NCBI GenBank assembly: GCA_023140905.1
Contig: JAGLKS010000099.1
Span: forward strand, 1-5,639
Length of the DNA stretch: 5,639 nt
Direction of reading: 5' to 3'
Source of the DNA: Alphaproteobacteria bacterium
GTDB lineage: Bacteria; Pseudomonadota; Alphaproteobacteria; Micavibrionales; Micavibrionaceae
The position numbers and the translations under genes are program-made. Shown in pieces: positions 1 through 5,639 of this stretch; position 1 is the first letter of the stretch; every line of letters starts with the position of its first letter. The notes beneath the pieces were generated by a model that was not told the DNA's origin, did not search any database, and was given only the letters and a program-made list of their open reading frames with translations.

Positions 1-55
1 CGTTACAAAGCTTTAATGCATCCTTTATTTTGCTTTCAGCATATTCCCTAGACAT
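1..55 (-). CDS. Small unidentified protein, N-terminal fragment (gene runs off the left edge)
   Basis: An ATG at 53-55 on the minus strand opens a frame with no stop up to the window edge. Its 18 codons read MSREYAESKIKDALKLCN, a charged and probably helical start with no signal peptide or membrane segment. A strong ribosome binding site (AAGGAGA, 65-71) lies 9 bases upstream. The gene follows the mfd stop by 51 bases on the same strand, with no terminator hairpin between them, so it is probably cotranscribed with mfd. The start loosely resembles, from memory, short conserved alphaproteobacterial proteins of unknown function, but 18 residues cannot establish a family. No function is assigned. 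The start codon is well supported; the identity is not. Confidence 0.6.
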   Translation of the reverse strand, partial: MSREYAESKIKDALKLCN

Positions 56-64
56 AAAAACGAA

Positions 65-71
65 TCTCCTT
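65..71 (-). promoter_or_regulatory. Ribosome binding site of the small gene after mfd
   Basis: The minus strand reads AAGGAGA here, close to the ideal Shine-Dalgarno sequence, 9 bases before the ATG at 55. It is the main evidence that the 55-base fragment at the window edge is a real gene start rather than a chance frame. Confidence 0.7.
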
Positions 72-106
72 GAGAAATCTTTAGGGATGCTATCATGCCA
101 CAAATT

Positions 107-3100
107 TTAAGCATCTGGCGATAAAGCTGCTAATTCTTTTAAAATTACCTGCATCCCTTTGATACGATTCATCGGCTTAGGCCAGCTTCGGATAACACTA
201 AGTTTCTGATCTGGACGGATTTTTACACTCCCGGCCTTGCGTGTAATCCAATTCATCACCCCATCAACATTAGGTGGCTGGTTATTATAAAAAGCAATTA
301 ACGCACCTTTTGGCCCGGCTTCGACCTGTAACACTCCAGCCCTTTTACATAATTGCTTGATTGCCAGAATTTCAAACAAGTTCTCAACTTCATCAGGCAA
401 AACACCGAAACGGTCTATCATCTCGGCAGCAAAAGCCTCGATTTCTTGCTTATCATGAAAATCATTCAAACGGCGGTATAGACTCATACGTACACCTAAA
501 TCCTGTACGTAGTTTTCTGGAATAAGGACCGACGCTCCCAGATTAATTTGTGGGGACCAATCATGTTGGGACATATCTTCTATATCTGTAATTCCAGCAC
601 GTGCAGCCGCTACAGCTTCTTCTAACATTTGCTGATATAATTCCACACCGATCTCGCGTATATGCCCGGATTGTGCATCCCCAAGCAAATTCCCGGCCCC
701 TCTGATATCCATATCATAGGAGGCAAGCTGGAAACCGGAGCCTAACGTATCCAGCGTCTCCATAACTTCAAGTCTTTTTTGTGCGTTTTGTGTTAGAACC
801 TTATCTGGCTGATAAGTGAGATAAGCATAAGCACGTTGTTTTGAGCGCCCTATCCTACCACGAATTTGATAAAGCTGTGATAAGCCGAACATATCTGCCC
901 GGTGAATAATCATTGTGTTCGCACTTGGTATATCAATTCCACTCTCAATGATATTTGTTGCAAGAAGGATGTTATACTGACCGTCATAAAAGGCACTCAT
1001 CCGGTCTTCTAATTCAGTAGCACTCATTTGACCATGTGCTTCTATAAAGTTCACTTCAGGCACTATTTCACGCAGCATCTCTGCAACTTCTTTTATATCC
1101 TTAATTCGCGGAACAACGTAAAAACTCTGCCCTCCACGATAAAATTCACGCAGCAATGCATCTCTGATAACCACAATATCCACAGGCATTACAAACGTAC
1201 GAATAGCCAAACGGTCAACAGGCGGTGTTGTAATTAAGCTCATTTCTTTTACGCCCGTCAAAGACATTTGCAATGTGCGCGGAATTGGCGTTGCAGTAAG
1301 CGTAAGAACATGCACCGTACTTTTTAGCTCTTTCAGACGTTCCTTTTGCTTCACACCAAAACGTTGTTCTTCATCAACAATAAGCAAACCTATATCTGCA
1401 AACTTAATTGATTTTGCAAAAAGAGCATGTGTGCCTATTACAATTTGCACAGAACCATCTGCCAAGCCTTCTTTAGTACGTTTCGCGTCACACGCAGAAA
1501 CCATGCGAGAAAGTTGCTCAATCCGTATTCCAGTTCCCTCAAAACGTTTTATAAAGTTTTTGTAATGCTGTCGTGCCAACAATGTTGTAGGGACAACCAG
1601 AGCAACTTGCGCCCCTGACATCGCTGCAACATATGCAGCACGTAATGCTACTTCTGTTTTACCAAAGCCAACATCGCCGCAAACTAAATGGTCCATTGGA
1701 TAACTGCCCGCCATATCTTCCAGCACAGCATTAATAGAACGCTCTTGATCTTCGGTTTCTTCGTATGGGAAACGAGACACAAACTCATTATATAAACCTT
1801 CACCAACTTTTAATGTTTGCGCTTTTTTAAGTTGACGCGCAGCAGCAATGCCCAAAAGCTTATCTGCTATCTCCATTAAATTCTTTTTTGCACGTACCTT
1901 GCGAGCTTGCCACCCTGTCCCGCCTAGTTTATCCAGTTGTGCAATATTATCATCGGAACCAAAACGTGAAAGAACATCAAGATTAACAACAGGAACGTAC
2001 AGCTTATCACCTCCAGCATATTCTATCTTCAAGCAATCATTAACGATACCCACAGCGCGAATAGTTTCAAGCGCAATAAACCGGCCAATTCCGTGATCTA
2101 TATGCACGACAAGGTTTCCCTCACTAAGAGAAGAAACTTCCGTCAGAAAATTATCTGCTTTACGATTTTTACGCACTTTCCGCGCAAGACGATCACCGAG
2201 AATATCCTGCTCTGAAATAAACGCAACGTCCTTATCCTTAAATCCTTTTTCAAGAGGAATAACGCATAGACCTACTTCACCAGACTTTAGCGTCTTCGCG
2301 TCTTTAAAATACGCAACATCCTTAAAAGCTGTTATGCCAGCTATTTCCATTAACCCACGCAGCCGCACTTTCGAACCTTCACTATACGCCGCAATAAAAA
2401 CGCTAATACCTTGCCCTTGCAACTTGAGTATATGGGTTTTCAATTCTGCAAAAACATCACCATCTTGCAATGCGCGTACATCTGAGAAATTTCTACCGCT
2501 ACGTGCATTATTGTCTATTCCTTCAGCCTCTTCCGGTGCATCAAACGGAGCTAGGCATATTACATTTTGCGCAAGAATATTCCACTCATCTTCAGTTAAA
2601 AATAATTTTTGCAGCTCGATTGGATGATAGATGCTTCCAATATTTTGCTGCTTTTTATTAGTTTCCACCGCTCCTTTTGTAAGAATTTTTCGTGCTTTAT
2701 AAAAATCGAGCGTCTGATCTCTACGCTCTGTGTACGCATCAGGGACATGGAAATCACATGTAACTTTGGTCAATCCCGTATAGTCAAACAACGTGTTCAT
2801 TTTTTCATGAAATAAAGGAAGCCAATGTTCCATCCCATTATAACGACGGCCTTCGCTAACAGCATTATATAACGGATCATCTTTTTGTTGCACACCAAAA
2901 GCTTCGCGATATCCCGCACGAAAACGTGCAATAGATTTTTCATCCAGAAAAAATTCCTGAACCGGCTGTAGTGAAAATTCTTTAAGAGTTTTTTTTGTGC
3001 GCTGACTTAATGAATCAAATGTTTTTATGCTTTCTATTTCATCTTCCAAAAAATCAACGCGAAGAGGGTCTTTATATCCTGCGGGATATAAATCGATAAG

Positions 3101-3631
3101 CCCTCCACGTACAGCAAAATCGCCGGGTTCTCGCACGGTATCGCTGCGAACATATCCGTTCTGAGAAAGATATCGAGTTAAATACTGAACATCTATTCTC
3201 TCACCTATTTTTGCATTAAAGCTTGCACCCTCCAAAACATCTTTTGGCATTACACGCTGCAATGCTGCGTTTATACTCGTTAGCACAATACGCGGGTAAC
3301 GTTTCTTTTCATTTTGCCACGCATTAATCACACATAGCGCGGCAACACGCTGTGCAACAATATCGATATGCGGAGAAACCCGGTCATATGGCAGACAATC
3401 CCATGCCGGAAAAATTATTACTTTTACGTCTGTCGCATAAAATTCCAGCAGTTTTTTTAGTGTATCAATACGCGAATCATCAAGTGCAATATGAACCAGA
3501 ATTTTATCCTCTGGCATAATCTCGCGTGCTATATTTGCCAAAACGCAGGCATCCGCACCTTCCGGTACACCATAAATATATGTATCAGGTTTTAGTTGAT
3601 TCTGCTCTTCGCCCGCTGTATCGTGCACCAC
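107..3631 (-). CDS. mfd: Transcription-repair coupling factor Mfd (TRCF), complete
   Basis: Mfd is a cytoplasmic ATP-driven DNA translocase. It pushes RNA polymerase stalled at DNA lesions off the template and recruits UvrA, so nucleotide excision repair starts on the transcribed strand. The 1174 residues are close to the usual length (E. coli about 1148). Domains in order: an N-terminal UvrB-like module (FPAWDCLPYDRVSPH at 74-88, GDFAVRGGLIDLYP at 170-183); an RNA-polymerase-interacting domain at about 500-570 (VVHIDHGIGRF at 508-518, YAGGDKLYVPV at 538-548); an SF2 translocase with Walker A GDVGFGKT at 652-659, DEEQ at 753-756, TLTATPIPRT at 777-786, ATNIIESGIDIP at 891-902 and QIRGRIGRS at 922-930; and a C-terminal TRCF domain at about 1020-1130. 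All catalytic motifs look intact. The start is GTG at 3631, chosen because AGAAGGA lies 8 bases upstream; a second GTG follows at once. It is divergent from btaA, and a small gene follows 51 bases downstream. Confidence 0.98.
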   Translation of the reverse strand: MVHDTAGEEQNQLKPDTYIYGVPEGADACVLANIAREIMPEDKILVHIALDDSRIDTLKKLLEFYATDVKVIIFPAWDCLPYDRVSPHIDIVAQRVAALCVINAWQNEKKRYPRIVLTSINAALQRVMPKDVLEGASFNAKIGERIDVQYLTRYLSQNGYVRSDTVREPGDFAVRGGLIDLYPAGYKDPLRVDFLEDEIESIKTFDSLSQRTKKTLKEFSLQPVQEFFLDEKSIARFRAGYREAFGVQQKDDPLYNAVSEGRRYNGMEHWLPLFHEKMNTLFDYTGLTKVTCDFHVPDAYTERRDQTLDFYKARKILTKGAVETNKKQQNIGSIYHPIELQKLFLTEDEWNILAQNVICLAPFDAPEEAEGIDNNARSGRNFSDVRALQDGDVFAELKTHILKLQGQGISVFIAAYSEGSKVRLRGLMEIAGITAFKDVAYFKDAKTLKSGEVGLCVIPLEKGFKDKDVAFISEQDILGDRLARKVRKNRKADNFLTEVSSLSEGNLVVHIDHGIGRFIALETIRAVGIVNDCLKIEYAGGDKLYVPVVNLDVLSRFGSDDNIAQLDKLGGTGWQARKVRAKKNLMEIADKLLGIAAARQLKKAQTLKVGEGLYNEFVSRFPYEETEDQERSINAVLEDMAGSYPMDHLVCGDVGFGKTEVALRAAYVAAMSGAQVALVVPTTLLARQHYKNFIKRFEGTGIRIEQLSRMVSACDAKRTKEGLADGSVQIVIGTHALFAKSIKFADIGLLIVDEEQRFGVKQKERLKELKSTVHVLTLTATPIPRTLQMSLTGVKEMSLITTPPVDRLAIRTFVMPVDIVVIRDALLREFYRGGQSFYVVPRIKDIKEVAEMLREIVPEVNFIEAHGQMSATELEDRMSAFYDGQYNILLATNIIESGIDIPSANTMIIHRADMFGLSQLYQIRGRIGRSKQRAYAYLTYQPDKVLTQNAQKRLEVMETLDTLGSGFQLASYDMDIRGAGNLLGDAQSGHIREIGVELYQQMLEEAVAAARAGITDIEDMSQHDWSPQINLGASVLIPENYVQDLGVRMSLYRRLNDFHDKQEIEAFAAEMIDRFGVLPDEVENLFEILAIKQLCKRAGVLQVEAGPKGALIAFYNNQPPNVDGVMNWITRKAGSVKIRPDQKLSVIRSWPKPMNRIKGMQVILKELAALSPDA
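3071..3092. repeat. Perfect 9-base inverted repeat with 4-base loop inside mfd
   Basis: TTTATATCC (3071-3079) and GGATATAAA (3084-3092) are exact reverse complements around the loop TGCG. The repeat sits in the UvrB-like module of mfd, where it encodes the conserved DLYPAGYK region. No T-run follows on either strand that would make it a terminator. It is probably a by-product of the coding sequence. Confidence 0.4.
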
Positions 3632-3639
3632 AATAAATG

Positions 3640-3646
3640 TCCTTCT
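3640..3646 (-). promoter_or_regulatory. Ribosome binding site of mfd, decides the GTG start
   Basis: The minus strand reads AGAAGGA, 8 bases before the GTG at 3631. No ATG lies in frame between the upstream in-frame TAG and this GTG, so this site is the reason for choosing the GTG as the mfd start. Confidence 0.75.
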
Positions 3647-3686
3647 AGCCAGTATCTATACATTTGTTTATTACTAATGACTGGCT
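3647..3686. repeat. 7-base inverted repeat in the mfd/btaA intergenic region, possible operator
   Basis: AGCCAGT (3647-3653) and ACTGGCT (3680-3686) are exact reverse complements separated by 26 bases. On the minus strand the distal arm touches the mfd ribosome binding site and the proximal arm lies just downstream of the proposed mfd -10 box, near the expected transcription start. On the plus strand the right arm is followed by TTTT, but no plus-strand gene lies upstream, so a terminator role makes little sense. A paired protein-binding site or a leader hairpin is possible. A 7-base match at this distance can also arise by chance. Confidence 0.35.
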
Positions 3687-3699
3687 TTTTATATATATT
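3671..3699 (+). promoter_or_regulatory. Weak candidate promoter of btaAB
   Basis: A possible pair on the plus strand is TTACTA (3671-3676) and TATATT (3694-3699) with a 17-base spacer; TTGTTT at 3664-3669 is an alternative upstream box. The -35 match is poor, and the -10 lies in an AT run shared with the mfd promoter. btaAB must be transcribed from this 98-base gap or from within mfd, so some promoter is expected here, but the exact boxes are uncertain. A weak -35 box would fit an activator-dependent promoter. I see no two-half Pho box. Confidence 0.3.
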
Positions 3700-3715
3700 T
3701 TTCACGCTATTTCAA
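3688..3715 (-). promoter_or_regulatory. Candidate sigma-70-like promoter of mfd
   Basis: On the minus strand TTGAAA (3710-3715) is the -35 box and TATAAA (3688-3693) the -10 box, with a 16-base spacer. Each box matches the sigma-70 consensus at five of six positions. Transcription would start near 3681, giving a leader of about 50 bases before the GTG. The region is AT-rich, so the -10 box alone would be weak evidence; the paired boxes and spacing carry the call. Confidence 0.55.
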
Positions 3716-3729
3716 GAGGCTGATAAGAA

Positions 3730-4992
3730 ATGAGTGCGGATAGTTCTTTATGTACTAATGATAAAACCGTAGCGAATAAGGCATTATTAAAAAACGCCGT
3801 TCACGAGAACAAAGCTATCTCAAAAAGAGGAATACAAGAACGTATATTTACCGCTGTATTCAGCGGTTTTGTTTATCCTCAAATCTGGGAAGATCCTGAA
3901 GTTGACATTCCAGCTTTGAAAATCAATGAGCATTCCCACATTATGTCCATTTGCTCCGGTGGATGTAACATATTGAATTATCTAACAGAATCTCCGGCTA
4001 GTGTTACAGCTATTGATCTAAATCCCGCGCATGTTGCTTTGGGACGGCTAAAAATAGCAGCTCTGAAACACTTACCGGATTATGAAAGCTTCTTTTTGTT
4101 TTTCGGCTGTGCCGATAATCCTGAGAATATAACAAATTATGACACGTACATAGCCCCTCATCTAGATAAATTTTCCCGCGATTATTGGGAGAAAAGAGTT
4201 GTCCAACATGGCCGGCGAATCAATATGTTTAAGAAAAACATATATCGATATGGCATGTTAGGTAAATTCATCGGCATGGTTCACCATATTGCCAAATTAT
4301 ACGGGCAAGATCCACGCGATATCTTGAAAGCGGAAACCATTGAAGAACAACGGGAAATCTTTGAACGTACGCTTGCTCCACTCTTTGATAAAAAGTTTGT
4401 AAAAATGATGTGCGGCAAACCTGAATCTTTGTATGGATTGGGTATCCCTCCTGCTCAATTTGACGATTTGAATAAGTCTGCACACGGAAATATGGCCTCC
4501 TTATTAAAAGCACGGCTAGAGCGCATGGCTTGCCAATTCCCAATTAAAGATAATTACTTTGCGTGGCAAGCTTTTAACCGTGGCTATGATAGAGAAAAAC
4601 GTGTTGCTGTACCACGTTATTTAAAAGAAGAAAATTACGAGAAACTCAAAGCTAATGCGGATAAATCACGGGTTCTACATTCAACAATCACAGAGTTTCT
4701 AGACTCCCAAAAACCTAAAAGCCTTGATCGTTTCGTCTTTTTGGATGCACAAGACTGGATGAATGATACGCAGCTTAACGAATTATGGGCCGCTGTTTTA
4801 CGAGCCGCTAATGACGAAGCGCGAGTCGTCTTTCGTACAGCTGGTGAAGACAGCCCGCTGACAGCGGCTTTGAGCAAAGATATCCTTAATGCTTGGGATT
4901 ATGATCCTTCTCTTGCACCTATACATAATGAGCAAGACCGTTCTTCTATTTATGGTGGTTTTCACACTTATGTATTAAAGCCGCATAACTAA
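3730..4992 (+). CDS. btaA: BtaA, S-adenosylmethionine:diacylglycerol 3-amino-3-carboxypropyltransferase
   Basis: BtaA performs the first step of betaine-lipid synthesis. It transfers the 3-amino-3-carboxypropyl group of S-adenosylmethionine to diacylglycerol, forming diacylglyceryl-homoserine, probably at the inner face of the cytoplasmic membrane. The 420 residues match the DUF3419/BtaA family length. Visible family features are the N-terminal YPQIWEDP (49-56), a glycine-rich SAM-binding loop SICSGGCN (73-80), an acidic motif II-like DLNPAH (96-101), FLDAQDWM (337-344), FRTAGEDSP (368-376) and a C-terminal SIYGGFHTY (406-414). There is no signal peptide and no clear membrane span, so it is probably soluble or peripheral. 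The ATG at 3730 has a modest site (AGAGG, 3715-3719) 10 bases upstream. btaB starts 15 bases after its stop, which supports an operon. A terminator-like hairpin lies at codons 41-46. BtaA is distinguished from general methyltransferases by the WEDP and CSGGCN motifs and by its partner gene. Confidence 0.94.
   Translation: MSADSSLCTNDKTVANKALLKNAVHENKAISKRGIQERIFTAVFSGFVYPQIWEDPEVDIPALKINEHSHIMSICSGGCNILNYLTESPASVTAIDLNPAHVALGRLKIAALKHLPDYESFFLFFGCADNPENITNYDTYIAPHLDKFSRDYWEKRVVQHGRRINMFKKNIYRYGMLGKFIGMVHHIAKLYGQDPRDILKAETIEEQREIFERTLAPLFDKKFVKMMCGKPESLYGLGIPPAQFDDLNKSAHGNMASLLKARLERMACQFPIKDNYFAWQAFNRGYDREKRVAVPRYLKEENYEKLKANADKSRVLHSTITEFLDSQKPKSLDRFVFLDAQDWMNDTQLNELWAAVLRAANDEARVVFRTAGEDSPLTAALSKDILNAWDYDPSLAPIHNEQDRSSIYGGFHTYVLKPHN
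3850..3874 (+). terminator. Terminator-like hairpin inside the 5' part of btaA
   Basis: ACCGCTG (3850-3856) and CAGCGGT (3861-3867) form a perfect 7-base stem, five of whose pairs are GC, around the loop TATT. TTTTGTTT begins at the last stem base (3867-3874). This has the shape of a short intrinsic terminator in the btaA direction, about 120 bases after the start codon. It encodes TAVFSGF of BtaA. It could act as an attenuator when translation lags, or be a chance result of coding for these residues. Only the shape is seen; function is not shown. Confidence 0.3.
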
Positions 4993-5007
4993 TTTGCTGG
5001 AAAAAAT

Positions 5008-5639
5008 ATGTCCTTATCTTATCACCCTTCCTCTGAAAGCGAGGCTAAGACAAAAGCAAGCATGGATAATATGTATCGCTGGACACGTCATGTTTATGAT
5101 CTCAGCCGGAAATATTATCTTTTAGGCCGTGACCAAATGATAGAACAGCTTGATATCAAGTCCGGTGAAAATGTTTGTGAAGTTGGCTGCGGGACAGCAC
5201 GAAATTTGATTAAGATCGCCCGTAAATACCCTGAAGGGGTCTATTATGGGCTAGATGCCTCTGATGAAATGCTAAAGACAGCACAGACTAACTTGCAAAC
5301 AACGCAAATGAATAACAAAATCACATTAAAACAAGCTTACTCTCAATCATTTGATCCTAAAGAACTTTTCAGTTTGAAAGAGCCTTTAGACAAGATTGTG
5401 TTTTCTTATGCGCTTTCTATCATCCCGCCATGGACAAAATCGCTAGATCATGCACTGGATATTCTTCCTTCCGGTGGACAAATCCATATTGTTGATTTTG
5501 GGGCACAAGATAAATTACCGGCACTCTTTCGAAAATTCTTGTTCTGGTGGCTAAAGATTTTTCACGTTTATTATAAACCGGAGATTCTTTCCTATCTTAA
5601 CCGCATGGATGTTGAGAAAAAAGGGTCATTAGAGGTTCA
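5008..5639 (+). CDS. btaB: BtaB, diacylglyceryl-homoserine N-methyltransferase, 3' end cut off
   Basis: BtaB performs the second step of betaine-lipid synthesis, three SAM-dependent N-methylations of diacylglyceryl-homoserine to DGTS. From ATG 5008 an open frame runs 210 codons to the window edge with no stop. The translation contains MYRWTRHVYDLSRKYYLLGRD (22-42), where an aromatic and basic stretch is typical of BtaB. The class I methyltransferase motifs follow: motif I EVGCGTARN (58-66), motif II GLDASDEML (81-89), a motif IV-like region VFSYALSIIPPW (131-142) and HIVDFG (160-165). A hydrophobic aromatic patch near 176-189 may touch the membrane. The family is usually a little over 200 residues, so probably only a short C-terminal piece is missing. 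The ribosome binding site is weak (TGGA), and translational coupling to btaA, 15 bases upstream, is likely. PmtA-type phospholipid methyltransferases are related, but the btaA partner favours BtaB. Confidence 0.9.
   Translation, partial: MSLSYHPSSESEAKTKASMDNMYRWTRHVYDLSRKYYLLGRDQMIEQLDIKSGENVCEVGCGTARNLIKIARKYPEGVYYGLDASDEMLKTAQTNLQTTQMNNKITLKQAYSQSFDPKELFSLKEPLDKIVFSYALSIIPPWTKSLDHALDILPSGGQIHIVDFGAQDKLPALFRKFLFWWLKIFHVYYKPEILSYLNRMDVEKKGSLEV

Noticed and set aside
56..106. Possible transcription terminator after mfd
   Set aside because: No GC-rich stem followed by a T-run is present on the minus strand, and a strong ribosome binding site for the next gene occupies the gap, so read-through is more likely.
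1028..2815. Several plus-strand open frames of 60-100 codons opposite mfd
   Set aside because: They lie antisense to strongly conserved Mfd coding sequence, overlap one another in different frames and show no recognisable domain. They are shadows of mfd.
3677..3683. CAGTCAT on the minus strand, resembling one half of a Pho box (CTGTCAT)
   Set aside because: A PhoB site needs two half-sites 11 bases apart. The positions 11 bases to either side read AATAAAC and TATAAAA, which do not match, so phosphate control cannot be claimed from this.
4223..4243. 8-base dyad ATATGTTT/AAACATAT with a 5-base loop in btaA
   Set aside because: It is very AT-rich, lies mid-gene and has no T-run or link to a start or end. 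It is likely chance in AT-rich coding sequence.
4268..4877. Minus-strand open frames of 62-91 codons opposite btaA
   Set aside because: They are antisense to a well-supported BtaA frame, and their translations look like low-quality mixtures without motifs.
5062..5064. Alternative later ATG starts for btaB (Met19 or Met22)
   Set aside because: No ribosome binding site precedes them. ATG 5008 sits 15 bases after the btaA stop, as expected for a coupled operon, although its own site is weak.

Overview
This window looks like an ordinary chromosomal segment of an AT-rich alphaproteobacterium. Three things suggest that group. The large minus-strand gene is a full-length Mfd of proteobacterial type. 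The betaine-lipid pair btaA-btaB is best known from alphaproteobacteria such as Rhodobacter. The fragment after mfd has a start that I loosely associate with small conserved alphaproteobacterial proteins. I cannot name the genus. I see no insertion sequence, tRNA, rRNA, CRISPR array, prophage gene or integration scar.

Layout, left to right. Positions 1-55 (minus strand) hold the first 18 codons of a small unknown gene, which starts 51 bases after the mfd stop and has a strong ribosome binding site. Positions 107-3631 (minus strand) are mfd, the transcription-repair coupling factor, complete at 1174 residues and starting with GTG. Positions 3632-3729 are a 98-base divergent intergenic region. 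It holds a good sigma-70-like promoter for mfd, a weaker candidate for btaA and a 7-base inverted repeat. Positions 3730-4992 (plus strand) are btaA. Positions 5008-5639 (plus strand) are btaB, cut by the window end after 210 codons.

The two transcription units have unrelated roles. mfd, probably with the small gene behind it, serves transcription-coupled DNA repair. btaA and btaB, 15 bases apart, form a two-step pathway. BtaA moves the 3-amino-3-carboxypropyl group of S-adenosylmethionine onto diacylglycerol, and BtaB methylates the amine three times to give the phosphorus-free betaine lipid DGTS. In other bacteria this pathway replaces phospholipids when phosphate is scarce, but I see no convincing Pho box here.

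I did not find a previously undescribed system. The items most worth a second look are a terminator-like hairpin about 120 bases into btaA, the dyad between the divergent genes, and the small unidentified gene behind mfd.
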